From: an uncultured Eubacteriales bacterium
GTDB taxonomy: Bacteria; Bacillota; Clostridia; Oscillospirales; QAKW01
NCBI GenBank assembly: GCA_902492505.1
Contig: CABULU010000005.1
Span: 1-54,887, forward strand
Direction: 5' to 3'
Length of the DNA stretch: 54,887 bases
Of the stretch, positions 36,364 through 44,918 are shown one piece after another. Position numbers and translations under genes: made by a program. The notes beneath the pieces were generated by a model that ran no database searches, had not been told where the DNA came from, and saw only the letters and a list, made by a program, of their open reading frames with translations. Within the stretch, counting starts at the first letter, position 1; every line of letters starts with the position of its first letter.

Positions 36364-37163
36364 TGTTCGGATATGTGACAGCGGATATACGTGCTCTCTC
36401 CAAGGAGGGCAGGCGTGAATATAAATCGTATTACTGCGGGCTGTGCCGCGCGCTTGCGGCGCGGTACGGTGCGCGGGCGCGCTGGCTTTTGAGCTTTGAT
36501 ACGGTATTTGCGTTTATATTGTTGTCGGCGCTTGAGGAAAATCCGCCGCGGTTTAAAGAGTGCAGGTGTCCGTACTACTTAGGAAAAAAGCGCGGCTGCT
36601 GTGTCGGTGATATTGCGGACTACGCTGCTGATATTACGGTTATTTTGGCATATCTTAATATAAAAGACGATATTGCCGACAGCGGCTCACTCAAAGCGCG
36701 CACTGTCGAAAAAATATATCGCAGGTCTTTTGAAACGGCAAGGGAACGCCGCCCGCATCTGTGTGAGGATATTAAGCGTTTTTTATCCGAGCTTTCGGAC
36801 GCTGAGCGTCATGGTGAGACCAATTTTGACATACCGGCAGATATTTTCGGCGGTCTGCTGGGACGGATATTTGCTTATAATACAAAGGCCGAGGCGTTTG
36901 GATACTGTCTCGGACGGGTTATATATATTACCGATGCAGCATGTGATTTTCGTTCGGATATAAAGCACGGCAGGTATAATCCGCTGATACGCTGCCGTAT
37001 GTCCGAGATTGACAGGCTGTTGGACATGGAGTGTGCAAGGTGTGCGTCAGAATATGAGAAGCTGAGGCTTTGTCGGCTGACAGAGATTACCGATAACGTG
37101 ATTTACAGCGGAATACGGCTTAAATATGAGCTTTTAAAACAACTTAGAGGTAGAAAACAATGA
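36363..37163 (+). CDS. DUF5685 family protein
   Basis: A 266-residue protein resembling the DUF5685 family of Clostridia, function unknown. It opens with FGYVTADIRALS and has a cysteine-rich N-terminal part (YYCGLCRAL, RCPYYLGKKRGCC) that could bind metal. The rest is helical, with an acidic AYLNIKDDIAD motif and late aspartates in DAACDFRSDIKHGRYNP, recalling an all-helical prenyltransferase-like or phytoene synthase-like active site. No membrane segment is evident. It overlaps the ABC transporter by one base and the DnaJ gene by four, so the three are translationally coupled. Confidence 0.75.
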   Translation: MFGYVTADIRALSKEGRREYKSYYCGLCRALAARYGARARWLLSFDTVFAFILLSALEENPPRFKECRCPYYLGKKRGCCVGDIADYAADITVILAYLNIKDDIADSGSLKARTVEKIYRRSFETARERRPHLCEDIKRFLSELSDAERHGETNFDIPADIFGGLLGRIFAYNTKAEAFGYCLGRVIYITDAACDFRSDIKHGRYNPLIRCRMSEIDRLLDMECARCASEYEKLRLCRLTEITDNVIYSGIRLKYELLKQLRGRKQ

Positions 37164-37756
37164 CAGACCCCTATAAGGTGCTCGGCGTTTCACCCGGGGC
37201 GACCGACGAGGAGATTACAAAGGCGTACAGGCGCCTTGCGAAAAAATATCATCCTGATTTAAACCCGGGAGATGCCGGAGCACAGGCTCGTATGCAGGAA
37301 ATAAACGAGGCATATGATGCAATTAAGAAAGGAAGTGCCGGCACAAGCGGAGCCTACAGCACCGGCGGGTACGGAAGCTACGGCGCCGGCGGATATTATT
37401 CAAGGCGTGCCGGCGGCTTGTCCCCGCTTGATTCTGCCGAGGCGTATCTGCGTGCCGGTATGTATGAGCAGGCAATGTATATTTTGAAAAATATCGGGGA
37501 GCGGTCTGCGCGATGGTATTATTTGAGCGCTGTTGCAAGCTCGCAGTCGGGTAACAGCGCTGCGGCGATGCAGTTTGCGCAGACGGCTGTTCAAATGGAA
37601 CCTCAAAACGCCGGCTATCGGGCGCTGCTTGAACGGCTGAAGATCGGTCAGACAGCTTTTTACCAGCGTCGTACCGTGTTCACTCCCGTGACGGGCTTTG
37701 GGAGAGTTGTCGCCGCATGTGTGCTTGCACGGCTTTGCTGCTGTTTTTGCCGGTAG
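37160..37756 (+). CDS. DnaJ-domain protein with Cys-rich tail
   Basis: A 198-residue J-domain protein. The J domain (residues 1-55) has DPYKVLGVSPGATDEEI and the essential HPD in KKYHPDLNPG, so it can stimulate an Hsp70. A Gly/Ser/Tyr-rich linker follows, then a helical repeat region of TPR type around AYLRAGMYEQAMYILKNI. The protein ends in a hydrophobic, cysteine-rich tail (ARLCCCFCR). It lacks the zinc fingers and C-terminal domain of true DnaJ, so it is a specialised co-chaperone. It overlaps the DUF5685 gene by four bases. Confidence 0.88.
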   Translation: MTDPYKVLGVSPGATDEEITKAYRRLAKKYHPDLNPGDAGAQARMQEINEAYDAIKKGSAGTSGAYSTGGYGSYGAGGYYSRRAGGLSPLDSAEAYLRAGMYEQAMYILKNIGERSARWYYLSAVASSQSGNSAAAMQFAQTAVQMEPQNAGYRALLERLKIGQTAFYQRRTVFTPVTGFGRVVAACVLARLCCCFCR

Positions 37757-37859
37757 CTTTGATTTACAGAAATAACCATCTTATTTTTTCCGCGTTGCGA
37801 ATAAATGCCTTGCTTTGGAAAACACTAACAGTGCAAAGCATTTTAAAAGGAGTTTTACA

Positions 37860-38399
37860 ATGAAAGCAACAGGAATTGTCAGAAGAATCGACGACCTCGG
37901 GCGCGTTGTTATCCCGAAGGAGATACGCCGTACAATGCACATACGCGAGGGTGACCCGCTTGAAATATTCACCGACAAGGAGGGCGGAGTGATATTTAAA
38001 AAATATTCTCCGCTCGGCGAGCTGTCGTCATTTGCAGCCGACTGCTGCACATCGCTCTATACAGTCAGCGGTATGTATTGCAGTGTCTGTGATATGGATA
38101 ACGTGATAGCATATGCCGGGCAGGGCAAGCGCGATATTCTTGAGCGCCCGATAAGCCGTGAGTGTGAACAGCTCATTGAGGCACGAAAAAATTATTTTGC
38201 TCAGGGCAGCGACGCCGGTATAAAGGTAGTCAGCGATTCAGGCTCGCCCGTGATTATCGCAGCCAGTCCGATTATTTCCGAGGGAGATGTAATGGGGCTT
38301 GTAGCTTTCCTGGAGACACCCGGAAGAAAGCCTTCCGTTACGGAGGAAAAGCTGCTCTCGTCCTATGCGATGTTTTTAGGCAAACAGATGGAAAACTGA
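37860..38399 (+). CDS. spoVT: AbrB-family regulator, SpoVT-like
   Basis: A 179-residue regulator. The N-terminal AbrB swapped-hairpin DNA-binding domain reads ATGIVRRIDDLGRVVIPKEI, nearly the textbook SpoVT sequence, and the C-terminal 120 residues form a GAF-like domain. SpoVT adjusts sigma-G-dependent gene expression in forespores, so it supports a spore-forming host. I start at 37860, behind AAAAGGAG; an upstream in-frame Met at 37815 has no ribosome binding site. Length matches SpoVT (178 residues in Bacillus). Confidence 0.9.
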   Translation: MKATGIVRRIDDLGRVVIPKEIRRTMHIREGDPLEIFTDKEGGVIFKKYSPLGELSSFAADCCTSLYTVSGMYCSVCDMDNVIAYAGQGKRDILERPISRECEQLIEARKNYFAQGSDAGIKVVSDSGSPVIIAASPIISEGDVMGLVAFLETPGRKPSVTEEKLLSSYAMFLGKQMEN

Positions 38400-38409
38400 C
38401 AGTGTATGC

Positions 38410-38443
38410 AAAATCCGAAGCTGTTTACGGCTTCGGATTTTCT
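38410..38443 (+). terminator. Intrinsic terminator after spoVT
   Basis: AAAATCCGAAGC and GGCTTCGGATTTT form a stem with a short loop, ending in TTTTCT, just after the spoVT stop. Confidence 0.8.
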
Positions 38444-38454
38444 CTTGATAAAAT

Positions 38455-38483
38455 AAAAAAGCCCTACATTTGCAGGGCTTTTA
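38455..38483 (-). terminator. Intrinsic terminator of rpsU
   Basis: Read leftward, AAAAGCCCT and AGGGCTTTTTT form a hairpin followed by a T run, 23 bases after the rpsU stop. Confidence 0.85.
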
Positions 38484-38505
38484 TGTACGTCAAAATTAAA
38501 TCAGA

Positions 38506-38679
38506 TTAATACTTGCGCTTTCTGGCAGCTTCTGACTTTTTCTTTCTCTTTACGCTGGGCTTTTCATAGTGCTCTCTTTTTCTGATTTCGGAAAGGACGC
38601 CTGATTTTGCGCACTGCCTTTTAAATCTTCTCAAAGCACTGTCCAATGTTTCATTTTCCTTGATGCGGATTTCAGCCAT
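38506..38679 (-). CDS. rpsU: 30S ribosomal protein S21
   Basis: A 57-residue basic protein of the small ribosomal subunit, S21 family. It reads AEIRIKENETLDSALRRFKR near the N-terminus, contains REHYEKPSVKRKKK and ends in RKRKY. I start at 38679, behind GGAGGGAAA; longer in-frame extension is not plausible given the promoter at 38741-38769. It is transcribed alone, facing spoVT with two terminators between them. Confidence 0.96.
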   Translation of the reverse strand: MAEIRIKENETLDSALRRFKRQCAKSGVLSEIRKREHYEKPSVKRKKKSEAARKRKY

Positions 38680-38740
38680 TGCATGTTTCCCTCCCTCCGC
38701 TTTTAGACAAACATCTATGCTTGTACACAGATACAATAAG

Positions 38741-38769
38741 ATTATACAGAAATTGCCGCTGAAAGTCAA
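38741..38769 (-). promoter_or_regulatory. Promoter for rpsU
   Basis: Minus-strand TTGACT, 17-base spacer, TATAAT, near consensus, about 60 bases before the start codon. Confidence 0.8.
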
Positions 38770-38820
38770 TAGATAATTTCAATTTTCTGTGTATGAAAAT
38801 TGTAAACATAAAGATGTTAA

Positions 38821-38849
38821 TTGACCTCTCCTAAATTTATTTCTATAAT
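38821..38849 (+). promoter_or_regulatory. Promoter for xylAB
   Basis: TTGACC, 17-base spacer, TATAAT. About 70 A+T-rich bases separate it from the xylA start; a second, weaker pair (TTGCAA/TATAAA) lies within them. I see no clear XylR palindrome. Confidence 0.7.
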
Positions 38850-38922
38850 TAAAAAACATATTTCTTGTATTGCAAAGATGAAATTTATATAATTATAAAG
38901 TATAGAAAACGGAGGTATTATT

Positions 38923-40230
38923 GTGGAATATTTTGATTTTACAGATAAGGTCGGCTACAGAACGGGTAAGCCGTTTGAGTTTAAGTATTATGACGCAGAT
39001 AAAATTATTATGGGCAAAAAGATGAGCGAGCATTTGCCGTTTGCCATGGCATGGTGGCACAATCTCTGCGCAACCGGTGTTGATATGTTCGGAGTAGGTA
39101 CGGCCGATAAATCCTTTGGTGAAGAGGCCGGGACAATGGCACACGCAAGGGCAAAGGTTGATGCGGGCTTTGAGTTTATGCGAAAGCTCGGCATAAAGTA
39201 TTTTTGTTTTCACGATGTAGACTTAGTACCTGAAGCTGATGATATCAACGAGACAAACCGCAGGCTTGATGAGATAAGCGATTATATTCTGAAAAAAATG
39301 CAGGATACAGATATAAAGTGTCTTTGGGGTACTGCCAATATGTTCGGCAATCCACGCTATATGAACGGTGCAGGCAGTACAAATTCTGCTGATGTTTACT
39401 GCTTTGCAGCTGCGCAAATTAAAAAAGCTCTTGATATAACCGTTAAGCTCGGAGGCAAGGGTTATGTTTTCTGGGGCGGCCGTGAGGGCTATGAAACACT
39501 GCTTAATACAGATGTTAAATTTGAACAGGATAACATCGCAAGACTTATGCATATGGCAGTGGATTACGGCAGAAAAATCGGATTTAAAGGAGATTTTTAC
39601 ATAGAGCCGAAACCGAAGGAGCCTATGAAACATCAATACGATTTTGATGCAGCTACCGCTATCGGATTTCTTCGCCGGTACGGACTTGACAAGGACTTCA
39701 AAATGAATATTGAGGCTAATCATGCCACCCTTGCAGGCCACACCTTCCAGCATGAGCTGAGAATCAGTGCAATCAACGGCATGCTCGGCTCTGTTGACGC
39801 AAATCAGGGAGATTATCTTCTTGGCTGGGATACTGACGAATTTCCGTTTAATGTTTATGAAACCACTCTTGCAATGTATGAAATTCTTAAATCGGGAGGA
39901 CTTACCGGAGGATTTAATTTTGACGCTAAAAACCGCAGACCGAGCTATACTGCTCAGGATATGTTTCACGCGTATATTCTCGGTATGGACGCTTTCGCTC
40001 TCGGCTTAATCAAGGCGGTAAAGATTATTGAGGAAGGTACTGTCGATAAATTTATCGCGGATAGGTATTCATCATTTAACGACGGTATAGGCAGAAAAAT
40101 CAGAAGCGGTGAAGCGTCTCTTGAGGAATTATCAGACTATGCCTGCAATATGAAAAAGCCTCAGCTTCCTTCCTCAGGCAGACAGGAATATTTAGAGTAT
40201 ATTGTAAATAACGCATTATTCGGTGAATAG
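38923..40230 (+). CDS. xylA: Xylose isomerase
   Basis: Converts D-xylose to D-xylulose using two divalent metals. The 435-residue length fits the long (class II) form. MAWWHNLCATGVDMFG, the catalytic histidine in CFHDVDLVPE, FWGGREGYETLLNTD and the metal ligands in FYIEPKPKEP and IEANHATLAGHTFQHEL are all present. It starts with GTG behind AACGGAGG. xylB overlaps its end or begins one base after it, so the two are coupled. No xylose transporter or XylR gene is adjacent. Confidence 0.96.
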   Translation: MEYFDFTDKVGYRTGKPFEFKYYDADKIIMGKKMSEHLPFAMAWWHNLCATGVDMFGVGTADKSFGEEAGTMAHARAKVDAGFEFMRKLGIKYFCFHDVDLVPEADDINETNRRLDEISDYILKKMQDTDIKCLWGTANMFGNPRYMNGAGSTNSADVYCFAAAQIKKALDITVKLGGKGYVFWGGREGYETLLNTDVKFEQDNIARLMHMAVDYGRKIGFKGDFYIEPKPKEPMKHQYDFDAATAIGFLRRYGLDKDFKMNIEANHATLAGHTFQHELRISAINGMLGSVDANQGDYLLGWDTDEFPFNVYETTLAMYEILKSGGLTGGFNFDAKNRRPSYTAQDMFHAYILGMDAFALGLIKAVKIIEEGTVDKFIADRYSSFNDGIGRKIRSGEASLEELSDYACNMKKPQLPSSGRQEYLEYIVNNALFGE

Positions 40231-41653
40231 AGTGAACAGGTACATAGGAATTGATTTAGGTACATCATCGGTTAAGCTGCTGCTTTTAAGTGAAAACGGG
40301 ATAGATAAAACCGTCAGCAGGGATTACAAGGTCAGTTATCCCGCTCCGAATTACAGCGAGCAAAATCCTGACGACTGGTATGACCAAACCGTGTGTGCGC
40401 TTGACGAGCTGCTTGAAGATACTGACAGAACAAGCATTAAGGCAATCAGCTTTTCGGGGCAGATGCATGGACTTGTTATGCTCGACGAGTGCAAAAATGT
40501 TATCCGGCCCGCAATTTTGTGGAATGACGGCAGAGCGGTTAGAGAGGTTGATTATCTTAACAATGAGATAGGCAGGGACTTTCTTTTAAAGCACACAGGG
40601 AATATTGCATTTGCAGGTTTTACTGCGCCTAAATTATTATGGGTTAAGAATAATGAACCAGAAAACTTCAGTAAAATAAGCAAGATAATGCTTCCTAAAG
40701 ATTATCTTGCTTACAGGCTTTCAGGTGAATTTGCAACTGACGTGAGCGATGCTTCGGGTACGCTTTATTTTGATGTGTCAAACCGTAAATGGTCTGATGA
40801 AATGCTTGAGATTATCGGCATTGATAAAACAAAGTTACCTGTTGTACGTGAAAGCTGTGAGGTTATCGGAAATATCAGACGTGAGCTTGCAAACAAATTC
40901 GGATTGAATGACGATGTAAAAATTGTTATCGGCGGAGGAGACAATGCCTGCTCGGCGATAGGCACCGGTATTGTTAATGACGGGGAATGCAATATTTCCC
41001 TTGGCACATCGGGTACGATTTTTGTGGAAACAAATAATCACAATTATGACAAAAACAGTGCCATTCACGCTTTTTGCTCAGCAAGCGGAAAGTACCATTA
41101 CCTTGCTTGTATTCTCTCGGCGGCAAGCTGTCAGAAATGGTGGGTTGAAAATATTCTGAATTCCGATTATGATATTAGCGGCATGGAACAGTATTTAGGC
41201 AAAAATGATGTTATATTTCTGCCGTATCTTATGGGTGAGCGTTCACCGATTAACGACCCGAATGCAAAGGCGATATTTTACGGAATGACGCTTTCAACAA
41301 CAAGGGAACAGATGTCACTGGCAATTTTAGAGGGTGTTGCAATGGCGCTCAGGCAGAATATTGAAATTATACGCTTGCTCGGCGTGAATATCACAAAATC
41401 AAAAATCTGCGGCGGCGGTGCCAGGAATAGGCTGTGGCTTAAAATTATAGCAAGCGCCCTTGACATTGTTCTTGAAATACCGGAATTGGAGCAGGGCGGA
41501 GCGCTCGGTGCAGCGCTGCTTGCTATGAACAGGCCGGAGATTGCAAAACAGTTTTACAGGGTAAGGGAAATTATAAAGCCTGATAAAGCGCTTGCGGAAT
41601 ATTACGATAAAAAATATAGGAATTTTAAAAACATTCAAAATAAAATTATATAA
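40223..41653 (+). CDS. xylB: Xylulokinase
   Basis: An FGGY kinase of 476 residues that phosphorylates D-xylulose to xylulose-5-phosphate for the pentose phosphate pathway. YIGIDLGTSSVKLLLL is the N-terminal phosphate loop, FSGQMHGLVML and RPAILWNDGRA are xylulokinase-specific, and GGGDNACSAIG and ICGGGARNRLWLKI are the conserved C-terminal motifs. Two GTG codons, at 40223 and 40232, could both start it; neither has a clear ribosome binding site, so translation probably depends on ribosomes leaving xylA. Confidence 0.95.
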   Translation: MNRVNRYIGIDLGTSSVKLLLLSENGIDKTVSRDYKVSYPAPNYSEQNPDDWYDQTVCALDELLEDTDRTSIKAISFSGQMHGLVMLDECKNVIRPAILWNDGRAVREVDYLNNEIGRDFLLKHTGNIAFAGFTAPKLLWVKNNEPENFSKISKIMLPKDYLAYRLSGEFATDVSDASGTLYFDVSNRKWSDEMLEIIGIDKTKLPVVRESCEVIGNIRRELANKFGLNDDVKIVIGGGDNACSAIGTGIVNDGECNISLGTSGTIFVETNNHNYDKNSAIHAFCSASGKYHYLACILSAASCQKWWVENILNSDYDISGMEQYLGKNDVIFLPYLMGERSPINDPNAKAIFYGMTLSTTREQMSLAILEGVAMALRQNIEIIRLLGVNITKSKICGGGARNRLWLKIIASALDIVLEIPELEQGGALGAALLAMNRPEIAKQFYRVREIIKPDKALAEYYDKKYRNFKNIQNKII

Positions 41654-41664
41654 GAGTATAAACA

Positions 41665-41702
41665 AAAGCCAATTATTTCTCATCTGAGGAATAATTGGCT
41701 TT
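41665..41702. terminator. Terminator between xylB and AraC gene
   Basis: AAAGCCAATTATT and AATAATTGGCTTT form a perfect 13-bp stem with a 12-base loop between two converging genes. The T run on either side is short, so it may be moderate in strength. Confidence 0.7.
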
Positions 41703-41721
41703 AACTGTTTTTAATTGTGAA

Positions 41722-42534
41722 TTATATTCCGTCGCGGCTCTGTTTACGGTATTTTATCGGTGAAATGCCACTGAACTGCTTAAATTTTTTGGAAAAATAA
41801 AACTGGTCGCAAAATCCGAGCTCTTCGCTTATCTGTTGTATAGGCTCGTCTGACAGCAGCAATCTGCGCTGCGCTTCTATCATGACTTCACGGTCGACAA
41901 ATTTCCCGATTGAAATTCCCGTTTCCTTGGTAAATCTCTTAGACAGCATGCTTTCCGAAACAAACAGCACGTCAGAAATCTGTTTAACGCTTATCCCCAG
42001 AGAAAGGTTCTGGCGGATGTAAATTATCGCATCAGCTACAGTTTCACTGTACGGTGCCTCCCGACTGATTTTTATATTGAATTCTTTTATAAATCTCAAA
42101 ATGTGTGAGTAAAGCTCGCTCTTTAACTCAAAACAGGCGCCTGTATCCTCGGAAAAATACAATTTCTTCAGATTTTCCATTACAGCTGCATCGCATTTGA
42201 GCTGCATGATTTTGCTGACGTTTTCAAAAATATCGTTTCCGCCGGGCTTGAGTGCCGTAAAGTGAAAGTACAGCTTTTCCATTGCGCCGTCGCAGTAAAA
42301 ACTGTGCCGGGCGCCGTATGGTACAAGATACACATTTTCAGGTGTCAGCTCATAAGCGGCTTTACCGCATTCCAGCACCGCACTGCCGCTGAAAACGAAA
42401 TACAGCTTTGAATACGGTATCGTCATTCCGCTGCTTTTCCACTCGCTGTCAGCGCGTACATATCCGTGCATTCCAAGCCTTACGTCCATTGCATTTATGC
42501 TTTTTGCGATAAATTTGCTGCTTGTAATATCCAT
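41722..42534 (-). CDS. AraC-family transcriptional regulator
   Basis: A 270-residue regulator. The N-terminal half is a cupin-type sensor (KLYFVFSGSAVLECGKAAY, VPYGARHSFYC). The C-terminal 100 residues hold two helix-turn-helix motifs, with VKQISDVLFVSESMLSKRF in the first and ISEELGFCDQFYFSKKFKQF followed by GISPIKYR in the second. It is divergent from the alpha-L-fucosidase gene with 100 bases between the starts, so it most likely controls that gene in response to a sugar. Control of xylAB on its other side is also possible. Confidence 0.92.
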   Translation of the reverse strand: MDITSSKFIAKSINAMDVRLGMHGYVRADSEWKSSGMTIPYSKLYFVFSGSAVLECGKAAYELTPENVYLVPYGARHSFYCDGAMEKLYFHFTALKPGGNDIFENVSKIMQLKCDAAVMENLKKLYFSEDTGACFELKSELYSHILRFIKEFNIKISREAPYSETVADAIIYIRQNLSLGISVKQISDVLFVSESMLSKRFTKETGISIGKFVDREVMIEAQRRLLLSDEPIQQISEELGFCDQFYFSKKFKQFSGISPIKYRKQSRDGI

Positions 42535-42568
42535 GCCGAAATCTCCATAATTGCGACTGTAAAATACA

Positions 42569-42596
42569 TTGAATTAGCGCCGAAAATTGCTATACT
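42569..42596 (+). promoter_or_regulatory. Promoter for fucosidase gene
   Basis: TTGAAT, 16-base spacer, TATACT, about 40 bases before the start codon and inside the AraC-fucosidase divergent region. Confidence 0.5.
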
Positions 42597-42634
42597 TTGT
42601 TTAAATACACATATTATATGAAAGGAATACAGTT

Positions 42635-43975
42635 ATGTCAAGTTATAAAGTCAGAAAAACCCCGGGCGATAATAAATGGTTTATTCACGACCGTTTCGGC
42701 ATGTTTATACATTGGGGGTTATATGCACTCCCTGCGCGTCACGAGTGGATAAAGACGAGAGAGAAGATAAGCGATGAGGACTATCAGCGCTACTTCGATT
42801 ATTTTGACCCCGATATGTATGATCCGCGCGAGTGGGCAAGGGCTGCAAAGGCGGCGGGAATGAAATATGCGGTATTCACAACAAAGCATCATGAAGGCTT
42901 TTGCATGTTTGATACAAAATATACCGATTACAAATGCACCAATACGAAAGCGGGACGCGACCTTGTGCGCGAATATGTTGACGCATTCCGTGCGGAGGGT
43001 CTTAAAATCGGCTTTTACTATTCTCTGATTGACTGGCACCATCCCGATTTCCCTATCGACAGCCTGCACCCGATGAGAAGTCACCCGAAAGCCTATGAGA
43101 TGAACAAGACGCGCGATATGCACCGATACGCGGAATATATGAGAAATCAGGTGCGCGAGCTTTTGACCAACTACGGAAAAATAGATATTCTCTGGTTTGA
43201 TTTTTCTTATTCCTCAAAGAAAACTTTGGGTGATATCGTGGATGAGCGCATCAACACAGGCAAGGGTAAGGACGACTGGGAGGCAGAAGAGCTTATAGCG
43301 CTTGCGCGTTCACTTCAGCCGGGTATACTTATAGATAACCGCACCGAGATTGAGCAGGACCTTTGGACGCCTGAACAGATAGAGGTCAAACGGTGGCCGA
43401 CCCATGCAAAAACCGGTGAGCTTGTGCCGTGGGAGGCGTGCCATACGTTTTCCGGCTCATGGGGCTATTACCGCGATGAGATGACCTGGAAATCACCCGA
43501 AATGCTTTTAAAGCTTCTTATAGACTGTGTTTCGCTCGGCGGCAATCTCTTGATGAACGTGGGACCGACCGCGCGCGGATACATGGATAAGCGAGCTGTT
43601 GCCGCGCTTAGCGTATACGGAGAGTGGATGAAATACAATTCAAGGTCTATTTACGGATGTACTATGGCGGAGCCGGAGTTTAAGGCGCCGGACGGTGTGC
43701 GATATACGCAGAGTGAAGACGGCAAAAGACTATATGCCCATATTTATAATTATCCTTATCAGTATTTGCAGCTGCCCGGACTTGCAGGAAAGGTCAGATA
43801 TGCGCAGTTTTTGCATGACGCGTCCGAGCTAATAATAGACCGTGACGCAGTAAGGCGGCTGACACACAGCGGAGGAGAGAAACACGGAAGCGTTGACGAG
43901 GATATGCTTATACTCAGAGTTCCGTATATCAAACCGGATGTTGTTATTCCTGTTGTCGAACTGTTTCTTGACTGA
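42635..43975 (+). CDS. Alpha-L-fucosidase (GH29)
   Basis: A 446-residue glycoside hydrolase that removes alpha-linked L-fucose. The GH29 barrel begins KWFIHDRFGMFIHWGLYALP and contains YAVFTTKHHEGFCMFDTKYT, IGFYYSLIDWHHPDF and the expected nucleophile aspartate in IDILWFDFSYSS. The later SLGGNLLMNVGPTARG is also diagnostic. A C-terminal beta domain follows. No signal peptide is present, so it should act inside the cell on imported oligosaccharides. AAAGGAATACAGTT precedes the start. Its divergent AraC neighbour is the likely regulator. Confidence 0.94.
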   Translation: MSSYKVRKTPGDNKWFIHDRFGMFIHWGLYALPARHEWIKTREKISDEDYQRYFDYFDPDMYDPREWARAAKAAGMKYAVFTTKHHEGFCMFDTKYTDYKCTNTKAGRDLVREYVDAFRAEGLKIGFYYSLIDWHHPDFPIDSLHPMRSHPKAYEMNKTRDMHRYAEYMRNQVRELLTNYGKIDILWFDFSYSSKKTLGDIVDERINTGKGKDDWEAEELIALARSLQPGILIDNRTEIEQDLWTPEQIEVKRWPTHAKTGELVPWEACHTFSGSWGYYRDEMTWKSPEMLLKLLIDCVSLGGNLLMNVGPTARGYMDKRAVAALSVYGEWMKYNSRSIYGCTMAEPEFKAPDGVRYTQSEDGKRLYAHIYNYPYQYLQLPGLAGKVRYAQFLHDASELIIDRDAVRRLTHSGGEKHGSVDEDMLILRVPYIKPDVVIPVVELFLD

Positions 43976-43982
43976 TTAAAAT

Positions 43983-44014
43983 AAAAAGCGGCAGGCTTGT
44001 CCTGCCGCTTTTTT
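43983..44014 (+). terminator. Intrinsic terminator after fucosidase
   Basis: AAAAAGCGGCAGG and CCTGCCGCTTTTTT form a stem with a five-base loop and T run. Confidence 0.92.
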
Positions 44015-44016
44015 AG

Positions 44017-44045
44017 TTGAAAGGCAGACTTATATGTGGTATAAT
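44017..44045 (+). promoter_or_regulatory. Promoter for nucleoside operon
   Basis: TTGAAA, 17-base spacer, TATAAT, starting three bases after the fucosidase terminator and ending 29 bases before the first gene. No further promoter or terminator is evident down to pdp. Confidence 0.7.
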
Positions 44046-44074
44046 TATGTAAAAATAACCATGGGAGTTGCTGT

Positions 44075-44914
44075 ATGACTGATATAATCGAAAAGCAGCT
44101 TGTCGGCAAGCGAACCGATATGCGGCTGTGTGAGGACGGATTGTTTGCAAGTGATGATTTTATCGCCGTTATTGACGGCGTGACAAGCAAGGGCAGACAG
44201 AGGTGGAGAACAAACGCCGGTAATAAGACACAAGGGCTGTCATGCGGAGGATATGCGAAGGAGATAATTCTTTCGGAGCTTGAGAATATGCCGCGTGAAA
44301 TCGGAAAGCATGATTTTTTTGAGCGTCTTGACTGTGCGCTGTCAAAGGCATATTTTGCAGATGTTGAAAATGATGATATTACCGAGTGGCTGCGTGCATG
44401 TATAGTTGTGTACAGCGATTTTCATAAACAGGTTTGGTCGCTGGGCGACTGCTGCTGCATGATAAACGGAAAGGTGTTTGACAGCGGCAAAAAAATCGAT
44501 TCGGTTTTGGCCGACCTTCGCGCGTTTGTAATAGAAAAGGCGCTGAAGGACGGGAATTTGCCCGGTCAAGTTTTTGAAAACGACAGCGGGCGGCAGGCTA
44601 TACTTCCGTTTATTAATATGCAGCTTGCCTTTGAAAACGACAGCAGCTCGCGCTTCGGATACGGTGTGCTCAACGGGCACGGACTGAAGGAAGATTTTAT
44701 TGCGGTATACGATATAATGGCAGGCGACACCGTGGTGCTTGCAAGCGACGGATATCCCGTGCTTTGCGATACTCTTGAAAAAAGCGAGCTGGAGCTTGAA
44801 AATGTGCTGAAAAATGATCCGCACTGCTATAAATTATATTCCGAAACCAAGGGTGTTGAAAACGGCAACTGCTCGTTTGATGACCGCGCATATATAAAAT
44901 TTTCCGTGAGGTAA
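44075..44914 (+). CDS. PP2C-like phosphatase domain protein
   Basis: A 279-residue protein of probable PPM/PP2C fold. The metal-site motifs appear in family order: CEDGLFASDDFIAVIDGVTS (ED and DG), WSLGDCCCMINGK, VLASDGYPVL (SDG) and the final FDDRAYIKF (DD). It could dephosphorylate serine/threonine or a small phosphorylated metabolite; no sensor or membrane region is fused to it. It heads the nucleoside operon, ending four bases before deoC. I know no standard role for a PP2C protein in this pathway. The family assignment rests on motifs and should be treated as probable. Confidence 0.7.
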   Translation: MTDIIEKQLVGKRTDMRLCEDGLFASDDFIAVIDGVTSKGRQRWRTNAGNKTQGLSCGGYAKEIILSELENMPREIGKHDFFERLDCALSKAYFADVENDDITEWLRACIVVYSDFHKQVWSLGDCCCMINGKVFDSGKKIDSVLADLRAFVIEKALKDGNLPGQVFENDSGRQAILPFINMQLAFENDSSSRFGYGVLNGHGLKEDFIAVYDIMAGDTVVLASDGYPVLCDTLEKSELELENVLKNDPHCYKLYSETKGVENGNCSFDDRAYIKFSVR

Positions 44915-44918
44915 TAAT

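Noticed and set aside
39223..39969. Open frame of 248 codons opposite xylA
   Set aside because: Composition is that of a reverse-complement shadow; no motif or ribosome binding site.
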